From DATBMA01 sp036555105 (GTDB lineage Bacteria; Actinomycetota; Acidimicrobiia; Spongiisociales; ZC4RG35): 64,000 nucleotides of DNA. A program made the position numbers and the translations under genes. The notes under the pieces were generated by a model. The model did no database searches. It was not told the origin of the DNA and was given only the letters and a program-made list of their open reading frames with translations. Location: contig DATBMA010000031.1 of NCBI GenBank assembly GCA_036555105.1, positions 34,797 to 98,796 of the forward strand, read 5' to 3'. Shown here one piece after another: positions 1 to 8,295 of the stretch. Each line of letters starts with the position of its first letter. Position 1 is the first letter of the stretch.

Positions 1-160
1 GGGAGACCCGGTGGCAACTCTCGACGGGCTGGTGGAAGCTCGCGAAGCCGCCAGGAGCCGGAAGGACTTCGCCGCGGCCGATGCCATCCGTCAGGGCTTG
101 GCGAAGGTCGGGGTTGCCATCGAGGACACGCCGGCCGGGGCCCGTTGGCGTCGTGGGTGA
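1..160 (+). CDS. cysS: Cysteinyl-tRNA synthetase, C-terminal end (partial)
   Basis: Only the last 52 codons are in the window; the reading frame enters at base 2 and stops with TGA at 158-160. The visible tail contains the alpha-helical stretch RKDFAAADAIRQGLAKVGV and ends in EDTPAGARWRR, which matches the usual C-terminus of class I cysteinyl-tRNA synthetases (charging of tRNA-Cys in the cytosol). The related mycothiol ligase MshC is a less likely alternative, because the next gene is a TrmH/RlmB-type methyltransferase, the common neighbour of cysS. The stop overlaps the GTG start of that gene by 8 bases, so the two are probably co-transcribed. Confidence 0.85.
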   Translation, partial: GDPVATLDGLVEAREAARSRKDFAAADAIRQGLAKVGVAIEDTPAGARWRRG

Positions 161-935
161 GTCGAGGGTCGGCTCCGGCTACGGGGCCAGGGTCGAGGGA
201 CTTCACGCAGTCGAGGCGGCAGTGGAGGCGGGAAGGGTCCGCCGTCTTTGGATCGAGGAGTCCCGGCTAGCGGATTTGAAAGGGTTGGTCGCCTCGGCCA
301 GAGGAATCGGAGCTGAGGTCGAAGTCGTTGCCGACCTGACCGAGGACGCACACACGTCCAGCCCCCAAGGAGTGGCCGCCGACTGCGTGCCCCATCGGTC
401 GCTGCAATTGCGCGAGTTGGTCGAAGTTGCGTGGCCGCCCGCTCTCCTGGTGTGCGACCACATCCAGGACCCACAGAACCTCGGGGCGCTGGCACGCTCC
501 GCCCTCGCCTCGGGTGCCAGCGGGATGGTGGTTCCCGACCGCAGATCCGCCCCGCTCTCGGCCGCCGCCTTCAAGGCCGCGGCCGGTGCCTTGGAGCACC
601 TCCCTGTGGTCGTAGTTGGCTCGGTGGCGGAGGCGCTCCGGACGATCAAACAGCTAGGAGTGTGGACGGTTGGGCTTGCTGCCGACGGCTCGGACTCGCT
701 TTTCGGGCTGTCGCTGCTTTCGGAACCGGTGGCCGTCGTGCTCGGACAGGAGCAAGGTGGCCTCACCCGCCTCGTCCGTGAGCGGGTCGACGTGGTCGCC
801 CGCATTCCTCAGGATCCGAAGGTTGAGAGCCTCAACGTCTCGGTGGCCGGCGCCCTGGCGATGTTCGAGGTGATGAGAATCAGGTCTCAGCAGTCGGGTC
901 TCAAGAGTCGCGGTTCATCTTCGGCACCTGCATGA
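153..935 (+). CDS. rlmB: TrmH-family (RlmB-like) 23S rRNA 2'-O-ribose methyltransferase
   Basis: A 260-residue SPOUT-fold RNA methyltransferase that uses S-adenosylmethionine to methylate a ribose 2'-OH, most likely the conserved guanosine of 23S rRNA. The N-terminal substrate-binding domain starts GYGARVEGLHAVEAA, typical of RlmB. The knotted catalytic domain has all three motifs: HIQDPQNLGALARSA with the catalytic Arg, VVLGQEQGGL, and a final IPQDPKVESLNVSVA. I chose GTG at 153 because residues upstream of it lie in the cysS frame and have no family similarity. The gene overlaps the 3' end of the convergent NTF2-like gene by 35 bases. TrmH and RlmB cannot be separated with certainty by eye, but the length and N-domain favour RlmB. 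Confidence 0.88.
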   Translation: MGESRVGSGYGARVEGLHAVEAAVEAGRVRRLWIEESRLADLKGLVASARGIGAEVEVVADLTEDAHTSSPQGVAADCVPHRSLQLRELVEVAWPPALLVCDHIQDPQNLGALARSALASGASGMVVPDRRSAPLSAAAFKAAAGALEHLPVVVVGSVAEALRTIKQLGVWTVGLAADGSDSLFGLSLLSEPVAVVLGQEQGGLTRLVRERVDVVARIPQDPKVESLNVSVAGALAMFEVMRIRSQQSGLKSRGSSSAPA

Positions 936-1272
936 ACCATTCGACGAACCGGGTGCACTTCCCCTCATCGTCGAAGTCCAGTTGCCAGATGTTCCAGTAG
1001 GAGCGACCGGCCGCATAGTGAGTGACACCGGTAGTGACTGCCCGATTGCCTTCCACCACCGCTGGTCGGTATTCGGCTTCCCAACTGCCCGGCTCATCGG
1101 GGGTCAGCATCCAGTTCTCGACGATGGCATCTGCCCCTCGCAGAGGCTCATCCCAGGGGTGGTAGGCATAGGTGGCGTCATCACTGAACAGTCCCCGCAC
1201 CACCTTGGGGTCATAGTGTCGCCAGGCCTCGATGTAACGATCGAGCCACTCCTGCACCTGTTCATGGTTCAC
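901..1272 (-). CDS. NTF2/SnoaL-like small protein
   Basis: A 123-residue protein with the layout of the NTF2/SnoaL-like cone-shaped fold: an N-terminal helix (VQEWLDRYIEAWRHYDP), then LFSDDATYAYHPWDEPLRG and later beta strands ending in FVEWFMQVP. Such proteins are small hydrolases, isomerases or ligand-binding proteins; the sequence does not show which. Start GTG at 1272 is supported by GGAGGTGG just upstream. A longer open frame runs through the tRNA-Thr gene and cannot be real. Its 3' end overlaps the convergent rlmB gene by 35 bases. Confidence 0.7.
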   Translation of the reverse strand: MNHEQVQEWLDRYIEAWRHYDPKVVRGLFSDDATYAYHPWDEPLRGADAIVENWMLTPDEPGSWEAEYRPAVVEGNRAVTTGVTHYAAGRSYWNIWQLDFDDEGKCTRFVEWFMQVPKMNRDS

Positions 1273-1299
1273 TTCGGTCCACCTCCATCGTGATCGCGG

Positions 1300-1372
1300 A
1301 GCCGGGTGCCGGAATCGAACCGGCGACATCCTCTTTACAAGAGAGGTGCTCTACCGACTGAGCTAACCCGGC
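1300..1372 (-). tRNA. tRNA-Thr (anticodon TGT)
   Basis: On the minus strand the 73 bases fold as a full cloverleaf: acceptor GCCGGGT pairs with ACCCGGC, a D-arm AGCTCAGTCGGTAGAGC follows, the anticodon stem CCTCT/AGAGG encloses loop CTTGTAA with anticodon TGT, and the T-arm GCCGG TTCGATT CCGGC is canonical. CCA is not encoded. It reads ACA threonine codons. It lies just upstream of the minus-strand NTF2-like gene. Confidence 0.95.
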
Positions 1373-1687
1373 CATATGACGGCCCAGGATGGGGCGCCGA
1401 TTCCATTCTGGTCGCTGGCAGAGTCTCAAAGTCTCACGTCGCACGTCTCATGACCAGGAGCTGAGACATGCTAGGTGGGGCCTGGGGCGGCTTCGATTGA
1501 GCGACTCGGGGATGGCCCGATCAAGACGAAAAGAGATCCGGCTTGCCCGCCGGCTCCATCGGGATGGTCATCGCCCCGCCCATAAACACCCCGGCGGCAC
1601 CCACCACGGGCATCCAGGTCGGGTCCTATGTGTGGGGGGGGCGTGTGGATACCCTGGCCGGACCGATGCCCAGACCGAGAATGCGCC
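1373..1687. other. Intergenic region without a clear gene
   Basis: This 315-base gap separates the 5' ends of tRNA-Thr (minus) and the LytR_C gene (plus). It holds one weak copy of the GTCTC-type repeat near 1421-1467 and a run of eight G at about 1632-1639. Short open frames exist on both strands (for example one ending at 1698), but none has a good ribosome site or a recognisable family. I see no RNA gene. Confidence 0.5.
1421..1467. repeat. GTCTC/GAGAC short-period intergenic repeat, weak copy
   Basis: The stretch contains GAGTCTCAAAGTCTCACGTC followed by GCACGTCTC and, after a gap, GAGACATG. It resembles stronger copies at 10500, 24904, 27088 and 32511. This copy is short and lies in a divergent gap, unlike most of the others. 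Confidence 0.45.
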
Positions 1688-2221
1688 TTGGCCGGTAAGC
1701 ACGTAGCCAGCCGCGGAGGCTCGTTTTACCGGGATTTGGGGGTGATGCTCGCCCTGATCTTGGGGGTGGCCGCCTTCATATTCTTCGGCTTGCGGGCACT
1801 GTCGGGCGGGGCCGAGGAGACCACCACCCTGTCGACCCTCAGCGCCGTCTCATCGACCACCACCACCGCCGTTCCGACGACGACCACTACCGCAGCGCCG
1901 ACCACAGTCCCCGCCTCGACCACAACGACCGCTCCGCTGCGGGCGCCGGCCGACATCGCCGTGCTCGTCCTCAACTCGACCGGCGTCACCGGTCTGGCCA
2001 GCGTCGTCTCCGATCAGGTCGGAGCCCTCGGCTACCGGATGCTTACCCCGGGCAACTATCAGCCGGTGCTCGAACAGACCCGCATCTGGTTCCAGCCCGG
2101 CTTCGGGGGGGAGGCGATCGCCCTGGCTGCCCAGTTCCCCGACGCTCTCATCGAGGAGAACCAGGTGCCAGACACCGAGGCGAACATCGTGATCGTCGTG
2201 GGCAACTCCTACCAGGCCTGA
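1688..2221 (+). CDS. LytR_C-domain membrane-anchored protein
   Basis: A protein of about 177 residues: a short cytoplasmic N-terminus, one membrane helix (about residues 20-38, LALILGVAAFIFFGLRAL), a Thr/Pro-rich linker of roughly 50 residues dominated by TTT runs, and a C-terminal LytR_C-like domain starting ADIAVLVLNSTGVTGLA. LytR_C domains sit outside the membrane, often near LCP cell-wall ligases; their biochemical role is unclear. No LCP domain is present here. The start is uncertain: TTG at 1688 and ATG at 1745 are both possible, and the latter would leave the membrane helix at the extreme N-terminus. The next gene starts two bases after the stop, suggesting one transcript. Confidence 0.75.
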   Translation: MAGKHVASRGGSFYRDLGVMLALILGVAAFIFFGLRALSGGAEETTTLSTLSAVSSTTTTAVPTTTTTAAPTTVPASTTTTAPLRAPADIAVLVLNSTGVTGLASVVSDQVGALGYRMLTPGNYQPVLEQTRIWFQPGFGGEAIALAAQFPDALIEENQVPDTEANIVIVVGNSYQA

Positions 2222-2222
2222 G

Positions 2223-3086
2223 ATGTTCCGCACCGGTGGGCGCTCCCGCCACGCGTGGACCGTGGCGGCTCTGACGATGCTGGCGGGTGTCGGCATCACC
2301 TTGGCTGTGGGGGTGCTGTCGGGGATCTTCTCTTATGGGCTGCTCCTCGACCTCGTCTCGCTTTGGCCCTTCCTGCTGGTCCCGGTCGGGGCCTGGGCGT
2401 ACCAGCTCGTGCGCGAGCCGCGCACGATGCGGGCGACCGCCATTCCCTCGCTCCTCTTCCTCAGCTGGCTGGTGCTGGCGGCGGCAGCCCATTTCAGCGG
2501 ATGGTCTGCCCTGCCATCATCGAGTGCCGAGCTCGTCGGCCCCACCTCGGAGGGTGTGGGCAGTGCATACCTGAGCATCAAACCAGTCGGCTGGTTGCAG
2601 ATCGAAGAGGGGAGCGGAAACTCCCTATACAGAGTGAGCTTCATCCGGCGCGGGGGCCAGGTGGGGGCGCCGATCGCCACCGAGGCACGCGAGGAGGACC
2701 TGTTCCAGATCACGATCGAGGAGAACGACAGCCCGATCTGGTTTCAGTACGCCGGCTGGGCGGCCGAACTGAGCTCGCAGGTCCGTTGGGAGTTGGACCT
2801 TGCCGGAGACATGCGGGCCGACCTCGAGGGAATCGAGGTAGGGGGCCTAAACGCCAATGGCCTCGGTGTGATAGCCCTTGGCATTGCCGAGGGGCCCACG
2901 CAGGTCCGCCTCGAAGGGGACTTCGAGTTGCGTCTGCCCGCCGACGCGCCGGCGGCTGTGACCGGCGTCGTTGAGGTGCCCGACGACTGGGTGGAGATCG
3001 AGGGCGGCTTCCGCTCTCCAGAGGCAGGTGATGGTTGGCAGATCAGCCGGGTTGGAGAGGGGTCCCTGATCATCTCTCAGCCCTGA
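2223..3086 (+). CDS. Membrane protein with LiaF-like topology
   Basis: A 287-residue protein with three hydrophobic helices in the first third (about residues 12-36, 40-62 and 76-96) and then a soluble, beta-strand-rich part of about 180 residues. The layout is like LiaF/VraT-type envelope sensors, where an external beta domain follows a short membrane bundle, but I see no diagnostic motif, so the similarity is only structural. It follows the LytR_C gene with a one-base gap, so both may act at the cell envelope. Confidence 0.6.
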   Translation: MFRTGGRSRHAWTVAALTMLAGVGITLAVGVLSGIFSYGLLLDLVSLWPFLLVPVGAWAYQLVREPRTMRATAIPSLLFLSWLVLAAAAHFSGWSALPSSSAELVGPTSEGVGSAYLSIKPVGWLQIEEGSGNSLYRVSFIRRGGQVGAPIATEAREEDLFQITIEENDSPIWFQYAGWAAELSSQVRWELDLAGDMRADLEGIEVGGLNANGLGVIALGIAEGPTQVRLEGDFELRLPADAPAAVTGVVEVPDDWVEIEGGFRSPEAGDGWQISRVGEGSLIISQP

Positions 3087-3101
3087 GTAACCTCGTCGAA
3101 T

Positions 3102-4346
3102 ATGCCTGAACCGAGGTCGGAGAACGTCAGGCGGACGGCCTTCTTCATCTGGGCTCTGGTCGGGGCAGGAGTCCTGGGCTGGGGTGTCCTGAAACTGGTC
3201 GGAGCGGTCGAGATCATATGGTTGCCGCTGATCTTCGCCGCCGGCCTGGTACTCCTCCTCAACCCCCTGGTCGAGTTCCTCGTGCGCAGAAGGACCCCAC
3301 GGGTGGTGGCCGCCTTTCTCGCACTCGGTTTCCTGATCGGTCTGATCGTTGTGGGGATCGTCCTCCTCGCCCCGGTGGTGCGCGAGCAGGCCGCCCAGTT
3401 CGCAACTTCGCTGCCGAACCTCTGGAACAACATCATCGTCTGGGTCAACGACCTCGGCGAGCGCTTCGGGGTCGATCTGGCTCCGCCCTCATTCGAGACC
3501 ATCCAACAGTGGATCCAGGATCCGGCCAACCAAGAGACGATCCAGAACCTGATATCGACTCTCGGGGTGGGGGCAGGGCGCCTCCTGGCCGGTGTGGCCC
3601 ATGCCGGGGCGGTCACGATCCTCGCCCCTCTGCTCGCTCTCTACCTCCTCATCGACCTGCCCCGTACCAAAGCCCTGGCCTATGAGCTCACGCCGCCACG
3701 CCACCGGCCGGAGGCCTCATACGTGGCAGGACAACTGGGCACCGCGATGGGAAGCTTCGTCAGGGGCCAGCTGATGGTGGCCGTAGTCGTGGGAACTCTC
3801 TCCTCGATCGGCATGGCCCTCATCGACCTGCCCTTCTTCCTGATCGTCGGGATCCTGGCGGGGGTCTTGAACTTGATCCCGTTCGCCGGGCCCATCGTCG
3901 GCGGAGCCTTGGCGGCGATCATCGCCCTCCTCAACGGAGACGTGACCCAGGCGATCTGGGCAGTTGCGATCATGATCGGCATCCAGCAACTGGACAACCA
4001 CCTGATCACCCCGCTGGTGCAGCGGACCCGGGTCAAGCTGTCGCCGGTGGTCATCGTCCTGGCCCTGATCCTGGGCGGGGCCCTGGCCGGGCTGGTGGGT
4101 GTGCTGATTGCGGTCCCGCTCGTGGCGGCGGTCCGAATCGTCGTCGGTCACTTCTGGCGCACCCGGATGCTCGGCGAGTCGTGGGAAGAGGCGTCGGAGG
4201 CCGCGATCGAGATCACCCCGCCCCCCGAGCGGATCGCCGGCCTGCGGCGACGCGACCCGACCGACCAGCAGAAGCTGTTCGACACCGCCGAGCAATCTGT
4301 CCCGGTGGCCGAAGAGCCAAGTCCAGTAGTCGAAGTAACCAAGTAG
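3102..4346 (+). CDS. AI-2E family (PerM/UPF0118) transporter, copy 1
   Basis: A 414-residue integral membrane protein with the eight-helix pattern of the AI-2E exporter family: an N-terminal hairpin of helices, a long loop domain (about 80-150), and a conserved C-terminal half including FFLIVGILAGVLNLIPFAG and QQLDNHLITPLVQ. Members have been linked to autoinducer-2 export or ion/proton antiport; the substrate here cannot be read from sequence. The last 70 residues are a charged tail. TAACCT at 3088-3093 lies eight bases before the ATG, fitting a leaderless promoter. A second paralogue is at 20823-22031. Confidence 0.88.
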   Translation: MPEPRSENVRRTAFFIWALVGAGVLGWGVLKLVGAVEIIWLPLIFAAGLVLLLNPLVEFLVRRRTPRVVAAFLALGFLIGLIVVGIVLLAPVVREQAAQFATSLPNLWNNIIVWVNDLGERFGVDLAPPSFETIQQWIQDPANQETIQNLISTLGVGAGRLLAGVAHAGAVTILAPLLALYLLIDLPRTKALAYELTPPRHRPEASYVAGQLGTAMGSFVRGQLMVAVVVGTLSSIGMALIDLPFFLIVGILAGVLNLIPFAGPIVGGALAAIIALLNGDVTQAIWAVAIMIGIQQLDNHLITPLVQRTRVKLSPVVIVLALILGGALAGLVGVLIAVPLVAAVRIVVGHFWRTRMLGESWEEASEAAIEITPPPERIAGLRRRDPTDQQKLFDTAEQSVPVAEEPSPVVEVTK

Positions 4347-4413
4347 CCCCAACACAAAAGGCGTCGGTTGGCACGGCCTGGCCGGAGCCCCGACCCTTAC
4401 ACTCCCGGCGGTC

Positions 4414-5697
4414 GTGGGTTCCCCGATCAGGGTTGGTTTGAGGCTCGCCGCCGTCGCCTTCTTCGTGCTGGCCTTCCCCCTGGCCGCATTGGCAGAGGGC
4501 GAAGTCATGGCCGGCACGCTGATATCGCGGCAAGGTCAAGACCGGGTGCCGGTGGCAGGAGTCACGATCGTCGTGTCACAGGACGGGACCGAGATCGGTC
4601 GGGCTACCTCAGACGACCAGGGCGCATGGGAGGTGCCGCTGCCGGGGGGAGGTACATACTCGGTCAAGCTCGATGTGACCACCCTGCCGGAAGGCGTCGC
4701 CCTCACCGATCCCACAAAAGAAGAGCTGCCCTCGGTCAGTGTCCTCGACGGCCAGCGCAAGACCGTGTTGTTCCCCCTCGGTGAGGGCACGGTCAGCACC
4801 GTCACCACCTATCAGCGGGTCATGGGCCTTTTCATCGCCGGGCTCAAGCTTGGCGCCATCATCGCCATGGCGGCCGTGGGCCTCTCCCTCGTGTACGGCG
4901 TGACCAAGCTCGTGAACTTCGCCCACGGGGAGATGGTCACTCTGGGGGCGGTGCTGGCCTACCTGTTCCACGCCACCGATGGATGGCCGATGTGGCCGCT
5001 GCTGCTCGCGGCAATTCCGGCGGTTCTCTTGACTGCCGGATTCGGCGGATTGCAGGAGCTGGCTCTGTGGCGCCCGCTGCGGAGGCGACGAACCGATCTG
5101 ATCGCCATGATGGTCGTCTCGATCGGGCTGGCATTCGCGGTGCGCAGCCTCATCCAGATCTTCTTCGGCGGCCTACCGCGTTCGTACCCCCAATACGCAG
5201 GACAGGCGCCGATTCCCTTCCTTGGTGTTTCGGTGCCGCCCAAGCAACTGATCACGATCCTGGTCGCGCTCGTGGTGCTGGCCGGGGTGGGCCTATTCCT
5301 GCAGAAGACCCGGGCCGGAACCGCGATGCGGGCCATCTCCGACGACCCCGACCTGGCCGAGTCATCGGGCATCGATGCTGACCGCGTGATCCTCTTCACG
5401 TGGCTGTTGGCTGGGGGGCTGGCAGGGATGGCCGGCGTGTTCTTCGGAGTCAACGAGTCGGTTACCTACGACATGGGCTTCACCCTCCTTTTGCTGATGT
5501 TTGCGGCGGTCGTGCTGGGCGGTCTGGGCACCGCCTACGGGACGATGTTGGGCGGCTTCATCGTCGGGGTGGCGGTTGAGATGAGCACCCTCTTCGTCCC
5601 GAGCGAGTTGAAGTCGGCTGTGGGGCTCGTGATCCTGATCGTGATGCTGCTCGTGCGCCCCCAGGGGATACTCGGCACCAGGGAGAGAATCGGCTGA
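4414..5697 (+). CDS. livH: LivH-type ABC permease with an added secreted N-terminal domain
   Basis: A 427-residue inner-membrane permease of a branched-chain-amino-acid-type ABC importer. The C-terminal 290 residues are a standard LivH: LVYGVTKLVNFAHGEMVTLG near the first helices and a final LLVRPQGILG. Ahead of it are a signal-like helix (about 1-28, ending ALAEG) and a beta domain of about 90 residues (RVPVAGVTIVVSQDGTEIG, then GAWEVPLPGGGTYSV) resembling carboxypeptidase-regulatory or Ig-like folds. That domain would sit outside the membrane. GTG at 4414 is the furthest start that leaves the signal sequence intact. The stop overlaps the livM start (TGATG). Confidence 0.88.
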   Translation: MGSPIRVGLRLAAVAFFVLAFPLAALAEGEVMAGTLISRQGQDRVPVAGVTIVVSQDGTEIGRATSDDQGAWEVPLPGGGTYSVKLDVTTLPEGVALTDPTKEELPSVSVLDGQRKTVLFPLGEGTVSTVTTYQRVMGLFIAGLKLGAIIAMAAVGLSLVYGVTKLVNFAHGEMVTLGAVLAYLFHATDGWPMWPLLLAAIPAVLLTAGFGGLQELALWRPLRRRRTDLIAMMVVSIGLAFAVRSLIQIFFGGLPRSYPQYAGQAPIPFLGVSVPPKQLITILVALVVLAGVGLFLQKTRAGTAMRAISDDPDLAESSGIDADRVILFTWLLAGGLAGMAGVFFGVNESVTYDMGFTLLLLMFAAVVLGGLGTAYGTMLGGFIVGVAVEMSTLFVPSELKSAVGLVILIVMLLVRPQGILGTRERIG

Positions 5698-6689
5698 TGG
5701 ACTGGGTGGGCATCTTCCTCGGCGGCCTGCTGGCCATGATCGGGCCCGTCACGGCCGCATACGCGATCTCGGCCAGCGGTCTCAACCTCCAGTTCGGATA
5801 TGCCGGTCTGCTCAACTTCGGGCACGTTGCCTTCATGCTGGCGGGCGCCTATGGATTGGCCATCACGGTCGAGTCGGGCGGGTCGATGTGGCTCGGGATC
5901 GTCGTTGGAATTCTCGCCGCGGTCGTATTGGGCCTGTTGATGGGGATTCCGACTCTCCGTCTCCGGGCCGACTTTTTTGCCATCACCTCGATTGCCGTGG
6001 CCGAGGTGATTCGTTTGCTCGTTCGCTCTTCGTGGGCCCAGCCCTTCACCGGGGGGGTGTTCGGGTTGCAGGGCTTTGCCGACGCCTTTTACGCATTGAA
6101 TCCCTTCACTCCCGATCGGCAGTATGGAATCGGGCGGATGACCGTGAGCGGACGCAGCCTCTGGGTGCTGGTGGTGGGTTGGACCTTGGTGCTCATCACC
6201 ACCTTGCTCATAGCCCGCCTCATGTCGAGCCCTTGGGGCCGGGTGTTGAAGGCTCTTCGGGAGGATGAAGATGCCGCCACCGCGTTGGGCAAGAACGTCT
6301 TCTTCTACAAGTTGCAAGCGCTGATGCTGGGAGGGGCTCTCGGTGCCCTCAGCGGGATCGTCCTGGCCATCGATCAGCAGAGCGTCCATCCCGACGCCTT
6401 CCAACCGAGGGTGACCTTCATACTGTTCGTCATGGTCATCCTTGGAGGGGCCGGCACCGTCTGGGGGCCGGTGGTCGGGGCGGCACTGTTCAACTTCCTC
6501 TACTTCGCCATCGACGATCTCATGGTCGAATTGCAGGCCAACGTCGGGTTCATCAACAGCCTTCTCACCGAGGCCGAGGCAGCCCTGGTCAAGCTGGTGC
6601 TCGTCGGCATTGCCCTCATGCTGCTGATGATCTTCCGGCCCCAGGGTCTGTTCGGAAGCAGGGAGGAGTCTTTGCTCAGTGCGCGTTGA
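5697..6689 (+). CDS. livM: Branched-chain amino-acid ABC transporter permease LivM
   Basis: A 330-residue permease that pairs with LivH to form the membrane channel. It has about eight hydrophobic helices and the LivM hallmarks GLNLQFGYAGLLNFGHVAFM near residues 25-45, PTLRLRADFFAITSIAVAE in the middle and IFRPQGLFGSREE near the end. The ATG overlaps the livH stop by one base, and the 3' end overlaps livG by 11 bases, so translation of the operon is probably coupled. Confidence 0.93.
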   Translation: MDWVGIFLGGLLAMIGPVTAAYAISASGLNLQFGYAGLLNFGHVAFMLAGAYGLAITVESGGSMWLGIVVGILAAVVLGLLMGIPTLRLRADFFAITSIAVAEVIRLLVRSSWAQPFTGGVFGLQGFADAFYALNPFTPDRQYGIGRMTVSGRSLWVLVVGWTLVLITTLLIARLMSSPWGRVLKALREDEDAATALGKNVFFYKLQALMLGGALGALSGIVLAIDQQSVHPDAFQPRVTFILFVMVILGGAGTVWGPVVGAALFNFLYFAIDDLMVELQANVGFINSLLTEAEAALVKLVLVGIALMLLMIFRPQGLFGSREESLLSAR

Positions 6690-7497
6690 CCTCGACATCG
6701 CTCCTGAGCCCGGGGTGGCCAAGCCCGATCCGGTTGTAGTCGTCGACGATCTACGCCGCTCCTTCGGCGGCCTGCGGGCTGTGGACGTCGACCATCTCGA
6801 GATCCAGCGTCAGACTGTTACGTCCATCATCGGGCCGAATGGGGCAGGGAAGACGACGTTCTTCAACTTGCTCACCGGCTTCGACAAGCCCGATTCGGGC
6901 GACTGGCACCTGAACGGGGGACCGCTGATCGGTATCCCGACCTATCAGGTGGCACGGCGGGGGATGGTCAGGACCTTTCAGCTGACCAAGGCGCTGCCGC
7001 GGCTCACTGTGCTGCAAAACATGCTGGTGGGTGCCAAGAACCAGCCGGGCGAGAAGCTGTGGCGGGGCCTGGTCGGAGGCTGGGGCAAGATCGAGGAAGA
7101 GAACATCGACCTTGCCCAGGGCAAGCTCAAGCAGTTCGGGCTCCAGCACATGGCAGATGAGCTGGCTGGAGGCCTGTCGGGCGGCCAGCGCAAGCTGTTG
7201 GAAATGGCTCGGGCCCTGATGGTCGACCCCGAGGTGATCATGCTCGACGAGCCCACCGCCGGAGTGAACCCCGCCCTGACTCAGACTCTGCTCACCCACA
7301 TCACCGGCCTGCGCGACGCGGGCAAGACGGTGGTCTTCGTCGAGCACGACATGGACGTCGTCCAGGAGATCTCAGACTGGGTGGTGGTGATGGCCGAGGG
7401 CAGGGTGATCGCTGAGGGCAAGCCGTCGGTGATCGCCCGCAACCAGCTCGTGATCGATGCCTACCTCGGAGCCCATCGGGGAGGGGCGCCGTCATGA
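6679..7497 (+). CDS. livG: Branched-chain amino-acid ABC transporter ATPase LivG
   Basis: A 272-residue cytoplasmic ATPase that drives import through LivHM. Visible are Walker A GPNGAGKTTFFNLL (about residue 52), the signature LSGGQRKLLEMARAL (about 168), Walker B VIMLDEPTAGVNP and the switch histidine in VEHDMDVV. The C-terminal YLGAHRGG tail is usual for LivG. Translation from GTG at 6679 begins inside the livM 3' end; the first 20 residues before VVVVDDLRRSFGG are family-variable. Confidence 0.93.
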   Translation: MRVDLDIAPEPGVAKPDPVVVVDDLRRSFGGLRAVDVDHLEIQRQTVTSIIGPNGAGKTTFFNLLTGFDKPDSGDWHLNGGPLIGIPTYQVARRGMVRTFQLTKALPRLTVLQNMLVGAKNQPGEKLWRGLVGGWGKIEEENIDLAQGKLKQFGLQHMADELAGGLSGGQRKLLEMARALMVDPEVIMLDEPTAGVNPALTQTLLTHITGLRDAGKTVVFVEHDMDVVQEISDWVVVMAEGRVIAEGKPSVIARNQLVIDAYLGAHRGGAPS

Positions 7498-8225
7498 GCG
7501 ATCAGTCGTTGATGGCCGCGGCCGGCGTGGTGGCCGGCTACTTCCCGGGGGTTGACATTCTCAACGGGGTGGACCTGGAGCTTCGCCAGGGGGAGCTGGT
7601 GGGCGTGATCGGGCCGAACGGAGCCGGCAAGTCCACCCTGGTCAAGACCATCTTCGGCCTGGTCCCGGTCAGATCGGGGACGGTCTCACTACGGGGAAAT
7701 GACATCTCGAACGTTCCTGCCCACCGACTAGTGGGCATGGGCGTCGGGTACGTGCCACAGCGGGCCAATGTCTTCCCCTCGCTGACGGTAACCGACAACC
7801 TGAAGATGGGCCTCTATCAGGATCTCAAGTCGTGGGATGAGCGCCTCGCCAAAGTCACCTCGCTGTTCCCCCTTCTCAACGACCGCGGTGACCAGAAGGC
7901 CGGCTACCTGTCGGGCGGGGAGAGGCAGATGGTGGCGATCGGGCGAGCGTTGATGATGGACCCGGCCGTGCTGCTGCTGGACGAGCCCTCGGCGGGTCTG
8001 GCCCCTCTCGCCCAGGATCAGGTGTTCGAACGGGTTCGCAAGATCGTCGACAGCGGGGTCTCGGTCATCATGGTCGAGCAGAACGCCAGGCGCTGTCTCG
8101 AGATCGCCGACCGCGGGTATGTTCTGGACCAGGGGAGAAACGCCCACACGGGGCCGGGCCGGGCACTGCTGAACGACCCCAAGGTCATCGACCTTTACCT
8201 GGGGACCCTTGGTCGGGCTGGCTAA
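7494..8225 (+). CDS. livF: Branched-chain amino-acid ABC transporter ATPase LivF
   Basis: A 243-residue ATPase, partner of LivG. Walker A is GPNGAGKSTLVKTIFGL, the signature LSGGERQMVAIGRALM, Walker B VLLLDEPSAGLAP, and the switch region VEQNARR with Gln/Asn typical of LivF rather than His. The start overlaps the livG stop by four bases (ATGA). It is the last gene of the plus-strand operon and is followed by a hairpin shared with the convergent binding-protein gene. Confidence 0.93.
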   Translation: MSDQSLMAAAGVVAGYFPGVDILNGVDLELRQGELVGVIGPNGAGKSTLVKTIFGLVPVRSGTVSLRGNDISNVPAHRLVGMGVGYVPQRANVFPSLTVTDNLKMGLYQDLKSWDERLAKVTSLFPLLNDRGDQKAGYLSGGERQMVAIGRALMMDPAVLLLDEPSAGLAPLAQDQVFERVRKIVDSGVSVIMVEQNARRCLEIADRGYVLDQGRNAHTGPGRALLNDPKVIDLYLGTLGRAG

Positions 8226-8250
8226 GGCTTCGACGTCTGCCAAAGAGAAA

Positions 8251-8280
8251 GCCCCGGTGTGAACCACCGGGGCCTTCTTC
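8251..8280. terminator. Bidirectional terminator between livF and the binding-protein gene
   Basis: GCCCCGGTG at 8251-8259 pairs perfectly with CACCGGGGC at 8265-8273 around a five-base loop. It is followed by CTTCTTC on the plus strand and flanked by AGAGAAA upstream, so both strands give a modest U-rich tail. It lies between two convergent genes that stop at 8225 and 8296. Confidence 0.8.
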
Positions 8281-8295
8281 ACTATTGACCTCAGG

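Noticed and set aside
1564..1698. 44-codon plus-strand frame (and a short minus-strand frame across it)
   Set aside because: Both are plausible small peptides but have no ribosome site, recognised family or conserved neighbour; the plus frame overlaps the start of the LytR_C gene.
5535..6722. 395-residue minus-strand open frame
   Set aside because: Antisense to livM and rich in Gln/His/Glu, an artefact of codon bias.
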